Positions 22,784 through 35,237 are shown, counted from the first letter of the stretch. The stretch is DNA of 64,000 nt from Pezicula radicicola (GCA_003008705.1 PDUO01000006.1:1599576-1663575); one strand, 5' to 3'. Program-made: numbers and translations. The notes: generated from the letters alone by a model not told the origin.

Positions 22784-23575
22784 ATGGCCGTCGTCGATAC
22801 CGAGGAATTAGCAAAAGGCTATACTGTCGTTAGCAATACCCAATTTGATGCGGGGTTATTTCTTCTCAAAAGACTTGGAATTGTTCCCGGCAACCGCGTT
22901 CTCGACGTCGGCTGCGGACCTGGCAACCTCACAGCCCATATAGCGGAAATCGCTGGAAAGGACGGAAGTGTCGTTGGCATCGATCCGAGTAAGGAGCGTA
23001 TCGCCCTCGCCATTGAGTTGGAGAAAATCACGCCGAATTTGTCGTTTTTCGAGGGAAGAGCCGAAGACCTCTCACGTTTCCCTTCAGCCAGCATGGATGT
23101 TGTTTTTGTGAACTCCACTTTCCACTGGGTGCAGGACCAGCCTGCGGCAATCAGAGAATTTGCCCGTGTACTAAAGTCAGGAGGCCGCCTCGGAATTTCA
23201 GGCGGATCTGGAGACTATGTCGCAGCACACGAAAAGATCAAGGCAGATGTGTTGTCAAGAGAGCCTTACCGGAACTATCCTGAAAAGAGCGGCCCAAAAT
23301 TTATCAAGCAGCGTAAGCTCGAAAGTCTCCTTGACGATGCTAGGTTCTCTGAGAGAAAGATTGTTATAAACACAATCATCAAGTCGGCTAAGGATGGAGA
23401 AGCTATGATCGAGTGGTTGGATACGAGTTCGTCTGGGGCGACGTATGGCGGCATCCCTCTGGATTTACGGCCAAAGGCCAGGGAGGAAATGAAGCAGGAA
23501 TGGGCCAAGATTACCACAGAGGAAGGAATTCGCATGGAAATGGAGCTATTGGTCACTGTTGCTGTCAAGGATTGA
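22784..23575 (+). CDS. SAM-dependent class I methyltransferase
   Basis: A single exon encodes 263 residues. Motif I, VLDVGCGPGNLT (about residues 39-50), binds S-adenosylmethionine. VVGIDPSKERI supplies the acidic residue of motif II, and DVVFVNSTFHWVQD and ARVLKSGGRLGI are post-I and motif III-like blocks of the Methyltransf_11/25 fold. The start ATG has an ideal context (CAGCCATGG). The protein resembles fungal small-molecule methyltransferases more than RNA or protein methyltransferases; the acceptor is unknown. It stands alone between two MITE-like elements and shows no divergent partner. Confidence 0.9.
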   Translation: MAVVDTEELAKGYTVVSNTQFDAGLFLLKRLGIVPGNRVLDVGCGPGNLTAHIAEIAGKDGSVVGIDPSKERIALAIELEKITPNLSFFEGRAEDLSRFPSASMDVVFVNSTFHWVQDQPAAIREFARVLKSGGRLGISGGSGDYVAAHEKIKADVLSREPYRNYPEKSGPKFIKQRKLESLLDDARFSERKIVINTIIKSAKDGEAMIEWLDTSSSGATYGGIPLDLRPKAREEMKQEWAKITTEEGIRMEMELLVTVAVKD

Positions 23576-24029
23576 GTGCTTCGCCTATTTTCTCGGGTAA
23601 GACATTGAAAAAATCAACTGTGCTCCCAGATCTTACAGTCCGAAGTGCCTATATTCTGTTCTCGAAAACTCATCAGCCAACACCTGTAGCATATGCATTA
23701 GTTCTTGCTCTAAAGTGACACTCACCCCGCTAAACACACAGGCACGTACTGGTCCCTGCAAACGTCTGCACGCACGATGACAGGAGGACGAGCTGCAGCT
23801 CGTTAGGCAGGAAAGCATCGCCCAAAGTCTACCAATACTATGAACTTCTTTACCATAGCTTCCTTTTTTGAATAAGCAGAGCTAGAATAGTCTATTTCAA
23901 CACAAACCTTCAACAATTGTAATACTCTATCATCAGTTCGCAAGCAATAGTGGAGATAAGTCTGATTATCCTATACAGTCAGCCGCTGTTAAGGGAATTC
24001 TCGCCCTTGTTATTGCCAGTACTTCGTAA

Positions 24030-24373
24030 GGCCTGTGACGACGCATTCGCCAATTCTCGAATTGGCTAATCTGACGTCAAATTGGCTAATTAGAGCTTGA
24101 TTAGCAAGTATATAACGTGTTAGCTAACTCAGCAAAAAACAATATTCCTTGCTTCGACTTCTTTAGACTATATATACTATCTATCCTTACTTTAATACTA
24201 ATACTAATATTTTGTCGAATTATTAATTTAATAATTAGAACCTTATATTAATTTAAGTAGGGCTTATTTAATTGAAATTCGAGGTAGAATATTAGTGCTA
24301 TAATTATTGATTTGGTCAATTCGAGGCCTTGAATTGGCCAATTTGAGAATTGGCGAATGCGTTGTCACAGGCC
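24030..24373. mobile_element. MITE-like element C
   Basis: The first 40 bases (starting GGCCTGTGACGACGC) and the last 40 bases (reverse complement starting GGCCTGTGACAACGC) are nearly identical inverted repeats. Inside each end a short AATTGGCTAAT or AATTGGCCAAT unit recurs. The interior is TA-rich and non-coding. Total length is 344 bases. No clear target-site duplication. Confidence 0.75.
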
Positions 24374-24717
24374 GAACCCACATGAACTGCCGAAATTCAC
24401 GACTACATGAGCAAATTATTGCAGCGCGTTCTGCAAAGTTCCTAGAGCCATGTACAGTCCCAGCATAATCCCCCACGGCCCTTCCACATATCGTGACGTA
24501 ACAAAAACATTTTCTTCCAAAAGTCCGCTTGAAGTCCGAGCAGACGACAATCCCGAGTTCTTTGATACCGACTAACATGAACTAAACTCGCTGACGCCTC
24601 ACACCCCCGTTTCTCTTTTTGACCGACGCGAAAAGCCATCTTTCGCTGCCCAATACTCTTTGTTTTCGGGTTGAGCGATATCATCATTATCAGGGTCCAG
24701 GGTGTGCATTTTCCACC

Positions 24718-26493
24718 ATGCCGCCGCCGCCGCCGCCACCAGGCTCAGAACAGTCTCCATGGGAGTCAACGACCATCATTCTCGAGCTGAAAGGTACAGA
24801 TGGAGAACAGTTGGATATAGGATCCAATACATACCTTGACGAGATGGAGAAGAAAAGGACAGAGTTCTCCAAGGAGATAGACGAAAAGTTTAACACCCAC
24901 GGTCCTCCAGTATCATTGAGTTCGAAGCACGAGACTAATGGGGGCGTTCTACCAGTTGAACCTGGCTCGGAGATCATTGTATGGTGGGACGAGCCAGAAG
25001 ACAGAGATCCGGAGAATCCTATGAATTGGTCATCAACTAAAAAATGGGTCAATATCTGTACTATTTCTGTCATCAGTTTCCTCGTGTGAGTGAAATCCAT
25101 GCCAACTGATGATCTACTCAAGAAATGTAGCTGAATGTCAACAGGCCTCTTGTATCCTCGATGCTTGCACCAGGCGTTGAGCTTGTGATGGAGGACTTCA
25201 ACACGAAATCAACGACATTTGCAACCTTCGTCGTATCGATCTTCGTGCTAGGTTTTGCTTGCGGACCATTATTTCTTGCACCACTAAGTGAGCTCTATGG
25301 GCGTGTAATCATCTACAATATAACAAATGTTCTATTTCTGGGTTTCACCATCATGTGTGCGGTCTCACAGAACGAATCCATGCTCCTGGCCGCTCGCTTT
25401 TTATCAGGATTCGCAGGTGTTGCCACGATCACGATAGGTTCAGGAACTATCGCGGATATTATGCCACGAGAGAAGAGAGGCAAGGCTGTGTCAATCTGGT
25501 CCGTGGGAACCATTCTTGGTCCAATGGTTGGCCCTATTATTGGTGGTTACGTGGCTCAGGTTGCTGGCTGGAGATGGATGTTCTGGGTTATTTCAATTGC
25601 AGTGAGTTTTCAAGAGAATAACTTCCAAGAAGAGGACACCATTCACTAATCATAACGAGGTTGGTATTGTGAATATCATCACATTTATTGTCCTGAGAGA
25701 AACATACCCCGTTGTTTTGCTGGAGAGAAAAGCAGCTAGACTCAGAGAACAAACAGGGAACCCCAACTATAGATCCAAGCTTGCATCCGATTTCACTCCC
25801 GCAGGACTTTTCAAACATAGCATCATCCGACCTTTGAAGCTGCTGATTTGCTACCCGATCGTCACGGTCATGTGTACTTACGTTGCCGTCCTCTACGGTA
25901 TTCTCTATCTTCTCTTCGCGACATACTCCTTTGTTTTCAGGGAAGTTTATGGATTCTCGACTTCTGCTACTGGCCTGGTTTTTCTTGCTGGTGGTATCGG
26001 TACCTTGTTAGGACTTTTCTATGTTGGGAACTTCAGTGACAGAACACTCAAGATGCGTGCAGCTGCTGGAAAGATACTCACACCCGAAGATCGCCTACCT
26101 CTTCTCATTACAATACCCGGATCTCTTACATTTTCAGTCGGCTTGTTTATCTACGGATGGAGCGCTGAAAAACATATCTACTGGATTGTTCCCCAGATCG
26201 GAACGGCTATCACGGGATTCGGCTCGATTTTAATCTTCGTAAGCATACAAACTTACCTGATTGATGCATTTGAAGAATATGCTGCCAGTGTGGTTGGTGC
26301 CAATGCGGTGCTAAGAGGTACTGCTGGAGCACTTATTCCGCTTGCTGGTCTGAACATGTATAACACTCTTGGATGGGGCTGGGGAAACAGCGTACTTGCT
26401 TTTGTTTCGCTTGCATTTGCTCCCATGCCTTGGATCTTCGGCTTGTATGGTGCTAAACTTCGAAACCTGAGGCGCAGTAGGGTCAGATTATGA
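24718..26493 (+). CDS. MFS transporter (DHA1-type multidrug family)
   Basis: Exons 24718-25085, 25145-25601 and 25660-26493 give 552 residues. After a hydrophilic, proline-rich N-terminus comes the DPENPMNWSSTKKW lead-in typical of the fungal DHA1 drug:H+ antiporter group. Twelve hydrophobic segments follow. Conserved loops include LAPLSELYGR between TM2 and TM3, AARFLSGFAG, and PREKRGKAVSIW with LGPMVGPIIGGY (motif C region). The start was placed at the ATG in CCACCATGC; an upstream in-frame ATG at 24619 would add 33 residues of no recognised homology. It probably exports toxins or metabolites across the plasma membrane. It is convergent with the next gene, 94 bases apart. Confidence 0.9.
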
Positions 26494-26587
26494 GCATTTA
26501 TATTCCGTAGTATACCTCTTAGATAGCATATGTAGTTGGATGCAAGTGGCAATAGCAAGTTTTCAAAATTCAACTGAGTATCATTTT

Positions 26588-27661
26588 TCATCTAACATGA
26601 GGAATACTAAATCTTGCAAGAAGCTCGCTTCGTGTCAGATCCTCCAAATGAAGTTTTCGCAAATTCCTTCCACTTTCCATGTAGCCTATACCAGTTGCCA
26701 TCTCAACAAGAATGATGACCGCTTTGAGAGGAGATGCATCTATCCCAAGCTTCTCGGCTAAGCCATGCCAACAAACCAATAGATCAGGAACATCCTCCGA
26801 GATATTTCGATTCTCAATATCAGACGGAGCCCTCAACTTGTTGTGTGGTTCAGAGTTTTGAGCCAAGTCCACCAAATCTGTGAAGTCTGCGCCATAACAC
26901 TTATTCGATGTCTCAATCACACTATCTAGCTGGAATCCGAACGCTTCACCAATTTCCAATCGTACTCTGTCGACTGCAAGCATAGCGTTGGCGACAGAAC
27001 GGGTAAGGCCGTCGCGATACAGTAGGAAATCGCCAGCAGTGCTTTCAATACGTCCAGCGTTCATGATCATCATCAGTGGATGGAACACCCCGTTGATATT
27101 CGACAAACAGACTTCAATGACGTTGCTGCTCCACTTGAGCTCTATGGGAAAGATCCTTCGTATCTTGTCTTTAAATGCAGGCCTTAGGTCTTTCTGTAGA
27201 GCCGCGATGAAAAAAGAGCTCTTTTTGCCCATGACGACCAACTCCCCTTGATTCATCCTGCATGAGTATGGTGATAGATTGGTTTCAAGAATACATCCAA
27301 TATCCATCTCAGCGTCGGCGACGAGTGAAAATAAGTTCCCAGGAATTGTAATAATCGTGTGTTGGTGCAAGGCGAATTTCTTCAACTCGCACAATACTGT
27401 CTCCTGTCCAGTAGATGGAACCGTAAGGATGATGAACTTCGAGAATGTGATAACGTCCCTCATATCGAACGTAATGTGCAGATTAGTGGAGCCCTCCATT
27501 GTGCCGCTGGCTCTCAAACATCCTTTATCGATGACATAGTTGGCATGGTGTATATGTGTCGGATGCGAATATACCAACACGCTTGTACCACGACTGTCGA
27601 GATCAGCAGCGAGTGCAAATCCAGCTGGTCCAGCACCAACGATACACACCTTAAGCTGCAT
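26588..27661 (-). CDS. Opine (octopine/nopaline) dehydrogenase-like protein
   Basis: A single exon of 357 residues begins with MQLKVCIVGAGPAGFALAAD, an NAD(P)-binding Rossmann motif. The C-terminal half matches the NAD/NADP octopine/nopaline dehydrogenase domain (PF02317), with the characteristic NGVFHPLMMIMNAGRIE block containing the His used by opine dehydrogenases. The length is normal for the family (about 350-400). These enzymes condense an amino acid with a 2-oxoacid reductively; fungal members are largely uncharacterised. Neighbours give no clear metabolic link, although the adjacent MFS transporter is convergent and close. Confidence 0.82.
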   Translation of the reverse strand: MQLKVCIVGAGPAGFALAADLDSRGTSVLVYSHPTHIHHANYVIDKGCLRASGTMEGSTNLHITFDMRDVITFSKFIILTVPSTGQETVLCELKKFALHQHTIITIPGNLFSLVADAEMDIGCILETNLSPYSCRMNQGELVVMGKKSSFFIAALQKDLRPAFKDKIRRIFPIELKWSSNVIEVCLSNINGVFHPLMMIMNAGRIESTAGDFLLYRDGLTRSVANAMLAVDRVRLEIGEAFGFQLDSVIETSNKCYGADFTDLVDLAQNSEPHNKLRAPSDIENRNISEDVPDLLVCWHGLAEKLGIDASPLKAVIILVEMATGIGYMESGRNLRKLHLEDLTRSELLARFSIPHVR

Positions 27662-29748
27662 GTCAAAGATGCTACAGTTCTGTTGATGATATACTCAAGT
27701 GTATCTATATGATGTGATTTTCGAGTTTAGATAGAGGTGATCACTGCTCGCTTATGAGAAAGGGATTGTCGAGGTAAGCGAGCCCCCATTTAAATTTACA
27801 AATATTAATAAGTAAGCAAAAGACGTCATAACCAATTGTGTTCCCTGCCCTGTTCCTGTAAAGTATCGCTTGCTCTCGCACAAAATATTCTGCCTGGCTG
27901 CGGGCTACCAGGAGGTCTGCGGGAGTGTCCTGCAGCACGCACTACTGTTGACTTTGCGGGGTATTTTGCATTACGCCACCACGTATCACTGTATCATCTG
28001 CCCCCCTTTTTGCCGAGGCTTAGCGAAAATGTACTCTATATGCCTCATTTTATTATAGTATCAGGCAGAGCTTAATTCCTGCATGCTTGAAAGGCCTAAA
28101 CACGAAAATCACAAATACCCATAAGCCATTCCAACTTTCTGCGCCACAGTTGTGTACAAATTGGCTTTCCCCAACGATGTATTGCATTAGTGTGGTTTCT
28201 AGCCACAAATACTTCGGAAGACTCTACACCCTGCGGGAGCTAAAGCGCGTCTTCATTTAATTCCTACAGGTAAGCATAATTGCACTGTTCAAGATTTGTT
28301 CCAGCGCACCTTAATCACACCTTAGGGAAGAGTTATTGCTCTATTCCCCCCCCTACTCTCCTATTAGGATCCATCAACAATGTACTCCAAATGGCTCCGT
28401 CCTATCTCATGCGGCTAGAAAATCTATTCCCCATGTCGCTGTAGCCTGCACACTACTCGAAATAGATCTACAAATGGGATTAAAGTTTCTCGCCGCACGA
28501 GTACAGTAATATTGCGGGCAGCCAAGATCGCTATCTAATCTAGTCTCTGCATTTGAGCAAGTTTGCTCTATTTTGCTCAAAGAAGTACTCATTTTCCCTA
28601 GCGCGTGCACACCTTATCAAAGTTAGTAACGTTTTTATATTTATTTTAAAATAATAATATACTATGCTAATTTGCTTATAAGAAATCATTATTGATAAGG
28701 AACTATCGCCTTATAAGATATCATCTTATATATAGAGTTTCCTCTTATTCCTAGTCTAAAGAGCCTATAGATAGTTAGTATAAGATTTCTTTAGGGCTTT
28801 TGAGGGGTTAAGGTTAAGGGTTAAGTATAAACGAAATACTATATATATATAAGATTTAGATCTAAGGCGAAAAAAAACTACTATTAAGATATTATCTTAT
28901 AAACTAATTAAAACGGTAATATTGAACAGGAATATTAGGTGACTATAATCCTACCGTATATAGCCTTATTTCTAGAGATTTTAGCTCCTTATAGAATATA
29001 TAGTTTCTTATATTATATATTATACTCTTATTTCCTTGTTCTATTTAATATATGAATATAATTTGTCTTATAATTTTTATTTACATTTTATAACTATTAT
29101 TTGGAAGATTTTTTATATATTAATAATATATTATAGGTAATAAAGAGGGGAAATGCTTAATTTTAGTATAGAAAAGTAGTGTATAGATGACGAGCACGAG
29201 GAACACGCTGCGTTCTCAGTGGATAGATAATCATTCTAGATATAGAGAATATGACGTATCTCTATTGAACTAGCTTGTTTCCGGAAACAGTGATGTATGG
29301 GTATGGATTTAGGCTGAAACCCTAGTTATTTCTCCCTTGAGAACGCTGGGGAAATAATATCGCAACAGTCGCCCAATCTAGTATACTCTCGGTTCTTCAT
29401 ATTATGGTTCCCTTACGCCTTACATTAACATTCCATGAACGCTCTTTGGCTAAGATTAACGCTCGCCGTTTCCCAAAGGCAGGGGGTCAGTTCCAGGTCC
29501 TGGATGAGATAAAAGAGTGCAAATGTTGTGAGATAATGACGTGCTTTACTCCATTTGATGCGTTCCTGGGGGTTTTTGATGGGCAGTTGCAATCTTGCTC
29601 TGACCCTGCTTTTTGGAAAGGTGAGCACACAAAATCGAGAACTCATTGTGTTACCTCAAATCTCTAATTTCGAGTCTCGTCCTGTAATTGGACTTATAAG
29701 AAAACAAAACGATTCTTATTTTGATTACATACATAAAAACGACAAGGA
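27662..29748. other. Long spacer without a supportable gene
   Basis: 27.7-28.6 kb has mixed composition, including a GC-richer patch at 27.84-27.98 kb, but no recognisable protein. 28.63-29.17 kb is strongly TA-rich, probably RIP-altered repeat. 29.2-29.7 kb has normal composition with short overlapping frames only. Confidence 0.4.
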
Positions 29749-32332
29749 TTACCAAGCAAAAGCTTCCTCAACCAGATCAACCATCAACCCATCCTTTACA
29801 CAACTCACAATCTCTCCCGTAGCCTCATCTGCCATACCACCAGGCCCACATACCAGAACGGTCGTTTGCCGACCTGGTTCCACAGAAGATCTTATCACAC
29901 TCCTAATACCCATCCTTCCAGCTGTCACAGCTGCAGTCCTTATCTCAGCCTTGTGATTCTCGCCATCAACGGAATCCAACTTCTGCGCAGCAGCGTTACT
30001 GGAACCAGTACACCAGAACGAATACTCAATCCCATCAACCTCATCCTGTTGAACGAGGAAATTCGACCTCACGTGTTCAATGAAGGAGATTTCTCTAGCT
30101 GACCAAGCGAGGATGAATCGTTTCGCTTTCTTCATGATGCCGTGGCGCTTTTCGAGGCTTTCTCCTCGTTGAAGATGAACGCTTGTGTATTCTTGGACAA
30201 ATCCAAGAGCGTTTGTAATTCCGATGCCGCCGACGAGTAATAGGATGGTGTCGGCGTTAAAGAGTGGTTGCAATGTTGCTCGGTGTCCGGCGTAGGGTCC
30301 TTCGATGTAGATCGATGTTTCGATGCTAGAGCCAGAAGGCGAGGAGAGCGCTCGGCGGCGGAGAGTGGACGTCATTCCAGTATGTGCACGGATTAGGCAT
30401 GTGATGGATGCGCGGTCCTGAAGGTGAGTTTGGTGCCGGAGGGCCGCTTGTGGTGTCTTTGTTGTCAAATTTGGTGATTCCAAGTCCGTTGCTAACGATA
30501 CAACAGCAGGTACCTTTACCTTTTCTCCCTTTGCGGTGCTGTCAGAAAGACAGGTAGGAGTAGACGCAATGGGTGGTGCTTGCCCCTGTCTCTTCCAGCC
30601 AGCAACACTGAACGGATGATTTTCCCAAAACTTGCCCAGTCCAGGAAGGTAAAGAAACGTGTGCTGTCCCGGCCCGAACCCCGAAATAACTCGTGGGAAG
30701 ATAGTGATTTGCATAATATCACAGTCCGGAAGTGCTTCCACGATCGCTATTGCATTGCCCAAACAATTGTAATAAGCAATGCGAAATATTCTAGCAAGTC
30801 GATCGAAGAACCAGAAGGCGAAGCAGATGTAAAGCCAGACTTGATAACCATAGATATATCCAAAGTGGGGGACTAGATGGTACCAACAGGTGACCAAGGC
30901 AAGAATGACAAGGGCGATGTGGGTTATGAGGAAGATTTCGTAGTAACTGATGCGAAGCGGCAGGATTGCGTGGGCTGTTGCCAAACACATTGCAATCGTA
31001 GCTATGATCCCTGCCCACTGCCAAAAGGTGTCAGTGAATTCCAAAGTAAGTGATCGAATACAACGGATGCAAGCTGCAGTACCAAGATCACTCAAGTATT
31101 TGCAATACATTGAATGAAACGATGAAGTGAAAGGGAAAGGCTTGGGGAACGTACATAGAAAGGCTGTGCTGCTTTAGCAGCATAAGCTGCCGCTCCCTCC
31201 CCTGGCTCAAAATACGAAATCGTGTAAACTATCGAATGGACAACGGCTTGCAGAGTAGCCACTCTCGCAAACCAACGATGCAAGGTTAGTAAAGTGGTCT
31301 GACTCCATCCGGTTAGAGCGATTAAAAGATTATTTCGACCTGCAAATAAGATGGCCATACTCATATTGACCAGGCTGAGAGTACCAGTTCGATTCCCGAC
31401 GTACTCGCACATTTCGAATTGAGGTGATGAGAAAAAGGTATTGGGCCAGAAATTGCGGAAGGAAATGGAAGAGAGAATGACGTTCATAACAACGTAAATA
31501 GAAATAAAGATGCTCAGCGTCCTGCCTGGTACGTAGCCTATGTTTCCAGGAAGAGGTTCGAGGCGCCGAGACCCAAATAGAGCCGGGAGGAAGATGTATT
31601 GTTGAAGCTTTGCCCAGAGAGTAGAGGTGGAAAGTTGTTTCTGAAATCCAGGAAAGGCACCTCTGATCTGAGCCAGGAGGCCACTGACAATGATGAGACC
31701 AATAATTATGAGATAGAGAATCACTCTAGAAACGATCTGTGAGTTTCATGATTCTTGGAAAGGCAGTGGAGATTGTAGGAAGACAATCAGAGAAGAACGT
31801 ACGAATATCTCGTGTGAATATATTCAGATCTTGCGAACTCCCCCTCCGTACCATAGGTGGCGTAATAGGTGTCGCTATTCACCAAGCTGGTGACATTGAG
31901 CCAAGTTGCGTTTGCCGCGACCTCGACTGTTGGAGCCATAGAAGGTAAACTATCCTGGAAAGTCGGCGTTGAAGCACCCGCAACTGCTTGATTACTGAAG
32001 CATATGGCCTGCTTATCCGCCGGATACCCATGGGCATCACAATTGGATTGAATGCAGTAAGCCATCGTCTGTAGCCATGCGGTGTTGGTGGCGTAGCACT
32101 CGGTACTCGTTGTTCCCATCATATCCATCGCATCCATATCCATATCTAGGGACATGTCCTCGGGGAACGTGGTGCAAGTGAGGTAGAGGGCAGACAGTGA
32201 GTCGTAGCATGCTTGACAACAGAGGTCCTGGTACAAGGAAATACCGAAGCCGACGATGCCATTGTAGCCTGCGCTCACATGGTTGATGGTGAAGAAGAGA
32301 GACAGGACGAAAAAGGGCATTGTGGTCTCCAT
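29749..32332 (-). CDS. Ferric reductase-like transmembrane oxidoreductase (FRE family)
   Basis: Exons 31803-32332, 31155-31725 and 29749-31017 give 789 residues. A signal peptide (FFVLSLFFTINHVSA) precedes an extracellular domain with many Cys (DLCCQACYDSLSALYLTC) as in fungal FREs. The membrane core supplies heme-ligand His in LHRWFARVATLQAVVH and in THIALVILALVTCWYH. The cytosolic part has the FAD motif HPFSVAG and the NADPH motif VGGIGITNALGF, ending in CGPGGMAD. It should move electrons from NADPH to Fe(III) or Cu(II) at the cell surface. The 137-bp second intron is long for this window but its removal keeps the frame. The ATG at 32332 is preceded by a CTG/CTCCTG microsatellite that would encode a non-homologous Gln/Glu run if an upstream start were used. 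Confidence 0.88.
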
Positions 32333-32425
32333 ATCGGGCGAGCTTTTTGTCGATTGACGCACCAAGGTGCAAGTGAAGGTGATGGTGACAGTGGTTCTGA
32401 AGCGGAACTTGGAAAGCTGCTCACG

Positions 32426-32431
32426 CTGCTG

Positions 32432-32464
<33 letters not shown>

Positions 32465-32478
32465 GTCCTGGTCCTGGT
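32426..32478. repeat. CTG/CTCCTG microsatellite
   Basis: A run of GCTG, CTCCTG and GTCCTG units about 53 bases long lies about 95 bases upstream of the ferric reductase start codon, in its promoter or leader. Confidence 0.85.
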
Positions 32479-32639
32479 AGCACTGCAAAGTCAATATAAA
32501 GGTAATGTACAAGTAAATGGGAAAGTGCAATACATACATGCAAGCCAGTGGGTAATAGGTTTATTTTGGCCGTGCATGCTCACGAACACAAATGAGTGTG
32601 GGGAGACTCATAATTCTAAGAAATACACGCTGTTCTAGG

Positions 32640-33590
32640 AGCCTCCGCCCAATTAGATACCGGTAATTTACATGTTGGCAGCGTGATTTCAATGCTTTTT
32701 CCTTTACTGGACCACTCATAGCCGCGCGATACCAATGATTGACGTTGTATTGCAGGAGATCCTAGGCAAGAGAGATATTGAGCAAGTTTGACTTCTTAGC
32801 AGGAGATAACCCTAACCTGTGAGGGTGTAATTGTCGGCTATTAGGTTTATCCGTTCCGGAGCCTCGTTGCTACGATAATACCTTTAGGTACTTCGAAGAG
32901 TTTTTAAAGAGAATAATAACTAGTAATTTTTAAATCAACTTTTAATAAATAAATTATTTAAATCTAAAATAATAAAAAGTTTTTTATAATATAAAAGCGC
33001 TGCCGTAGTTCTCTAGTATAGTCTCTACACGCGGTTCTACACCGGTTAAATACCATTTCAATTGGGTGATTGATTTTGATCAAGATACAGGACGATTAAG
33101 AAGTTAATCGCCTACTGAAAGTCTTTTGTATAATACAGGTACATAGGTTTTCCAGAGCTCTAAAAAATCCCAAAAAATCTAAATCAAAATTTTACTATAT
33201 ATCTAATATAAGAACGATGGTAAGAAGCCATTCGAGATTTTTCTGGGCAAATACATATTTACCGAGTGAAATAGATTTCAAAGGCGTATCATGCAAACTA
33301 CTATTATTCAACATAATGAAAATTTCGATTTCACTCAAAATTTAGTTAGCTACTCCAGCATTCGTGATTCTCTGAAGGCCAACAGTGTAAGACGGGGGAG
33401 CGTGAGGAGAGAGATCGGGGAAAGTGAGGTGGGGTTTTACTTACTGCAGCTCTCCCATCTAATCCGTCTCCTCTCTGCTAATGGGCATCTTTGTTCAGTA
33501 ATGCCATTATGCCGTTGCATGGGATATTTTGACTTTGAAAGGGAACCTGTATAGGGTCCGTGGGATTATTGTGGAAATCTAAACTGGTTC
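32640..33590. other. Spacer between ferric reductase and the cluster
   Basis: 32.88-33.01 kb is TA-rich; the rest has mixed composition. Short frames around 33.29-33.55 kb show no homology that I recognise. This stretch marks the left border of the co-regulated cluster. Confidence 0.4.
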
Positions 33591-33591
33591 A

Positions 33592-33613
33592 TTCCGAGGA
33601 ATGTTCCGGGGAA
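33592..33613. promoter_or_regulatory. Paired TTCCNNGGAA palindromes
   Basis: TTCCGAGGAA (33592-33601) and TTCCGGGGAA (33604-33613) are two exact copies of the cluster palindrome, two bases apart. They lie 118-139 bases upstream of the first SnoaL-like gene. The tandem arrangement suggests a strong site for a dimeric zinc-cluster protein. Binding is inferred. Confidence 0.6.
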
Positions 33614-33730
33614 AGTCGATTCGGTAAGGAAAGTAGTATTAAATATCAATATCAAACAATAAAGAATCGTTAGTCAATCACGTCCACTCTCACACATCCT
33701 CTTCTACATTCAATATACATTCAATACACA

Positions 33731-34510
33731 ATGGCCTCTAATAGTAGTTCTGGAAGAAACGGATTGAGCTTGGAAGAAAAGGTGGACAAGCTCACAGCGA
33801 TGATCGAACGCGAAAACGATGCCCGTCAAATCCAAAACATTGTCAGCAAGTTAGGCTACTTTTGGGAAGCTGGAATGTACGAAAAAAGAATGGAGTTCAT
33901 CGCAAAAGAGACACCTGGCGTTGTGGTCGAATGGGGAAGTCGAGGTGTGTTCGAGGGAGTCGATGGCGCACGCCGTTGCTTTGTGGAAGTTGAAAAATTG
34001 ACTGAGGAGTCGCACGGTGCTGGCATGCGGGCAGCATTTCCAGACGTCCACTTCAGGTCCGATGCTGCTGGTAATTTTGCATCAAAATTAAGTGGCTCAT
34101 CCGTGGTGGAAATCGCCAAGGATGGGAAGACTGCGAAAGGGACATGGACAACTTTGAGCGTCGTCGCGAGAGCACATCACTTTGAAGGGGGGAAGAAACC
34201 TGTGCCACGTTGGGTCTGGGCTAGAACGTCCATCGACTTTGTCAAGGAGCATGGTGAATTCAAGATATGGCATATGATTGAGAACCCCTATTGGGTTGCA
34301 GCTTTTAACGAGGATTGGGTAGTCCCATCACGAACGTTAGGGCGACCAGTCCCAGCAGTCGCTGGCCAGAAAGGCGATCACGGCGGCAACCCGGACAGAA
34401 GCCCAACGAGAGCCCATGACGGCTACACCATTACACGCGAGCCACGTTTATGGCCAGAACCTCCCAACCCGTACGAGACTTTCAATCCAAAGGATGCCTA
34501 TTTGGGGTAG
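33731..34510 (+). CDS. SnoaL-like protein 1
   Basis: A single exon of 259 residues. Residues 30-180 fit the SnoaL-like/NTF2 fold: an N-terminal helix (ARQIQNIVSKLGYFWEAGMY), GVFEGVDGARRCF, AKGTWTTLSVVARA, and the terminal strand pair FKIWHMIENPYW. The tail YTITREPRLWPEPPNPYETF, continuing KDAYLG, is shared almost word for word with the second copy at 52149-52907, so the two are paralogs of one subfamily. SnoaL-fold enzymes act as cyclases, dehydratases or hydrolases on polyketide- or steroid-like rings, but the catalytic residues of this subfamily are not known to me. Two exact cluster palindromes precede it. Confidence 0.82.
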   Translation: MASNSSSGRNGLSLEEKVDKLTAMIERENDARQIQNIVSKLGYFWEAGMYEKRMEFIAKETPGVVVEWGSRGVFEGVDGARRCFVEVEKLTEESHGAGMRAAFPDVHFRSDAAGNFASKLSGSSVVEIAKDGKTAKGTWTTLSVVARAHHFEGGKKPVPRWVWARTSIDFVKEHGEFKIWHMIENPYWVAAFNEDWVVPSRTLGRPVPAVAGQKGDHGGNPDRSPTRAHDGYTITREPRLWPEPPNPYETFNPKDAYLG

Positions 34511-35237
34511 CTGCAAGGCGTTTCGGTTACAAAGAAAATAGCAGAAATCAGATAGTGTTGTAATCCTTCTTCCACGTGCTTTCACTAGTGATTGAAGACC
34601 AGCCGTTATGCTCTTTGCGTAGTATTACTAGAGTCCAAAAAATCGATCTATAATTGTCATAGGAATCATAGTTCACTACGGTAGTCTCGCTTGAAATCGT
34701 TCTGCAGACAGTAAGTAATCTCAAAACATTGTATCACTCCCGACCGCCTGGGGACGAATAACTAAATTTGTAAATTCACAGCTAAGTGACAGGTTCTAAG
34801 ATTTGCTACGTGGGCTTTCGGTCAGCAACGTGAGAATAAAAGGAACAGACCACTCATACTCTAGGAACCCAGCATTAAGATGCCAAATGCCATACCCCAG
34901 GATTTTCTTTAACCATACCATCAAGTACTCCACCTTCTGATCTTCCAAATACACGCGTCTTGGTTTTCAATGGTGATGAGGGAGCATTAGTGCCTCGGAT
35001 AGAAATTGAACTCAAGTTCCCACGGGGTCTTATCCACGGAGTCTAATCTCGAGGTGCTTCCCCGGACAAGGCTCTCTGTTTCGTCTACCTTGGCCCACAA
35101 ACACGTGTGCATCGTATCTTTACCATCACGATCTTCAGGTTATTAGTCTACATCGACACCTCTACCTGTCGCTAACCCATTTGCTTAGTATCTAAAATTT
35201 AGTTGATCCTTTACCGAAGATTACGCTGCAAATCATC
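34511..35237. promoter_or_regulatory. Promoter region of MFS transporter 1
   Basis: No gene seen. Near the transporter start are two cluster-type palindromes: the core TCCACGGA at 35033-35040 and TTCCCCGGAC (one mismatch to TTCCNNGGAA) at 35058-35067, about 170-205 bases before the ATG. Confidence 0.45.

Noticed and set aside
27741..27938. Minus-strand frame of 65 codons in a GC-richer patch
   Set aside because: No family recognised, no neighbouring exon, and a TA-rich surround; probably chance or an old fragment.
32333..32539. Upstream in-frame extension of the ferric reductase with a Gln/Glu run
   Set aside because: The run is encoded by a microsatellite and would bury the signal peptide; the ATG at 32332 gives a proper secretory start.
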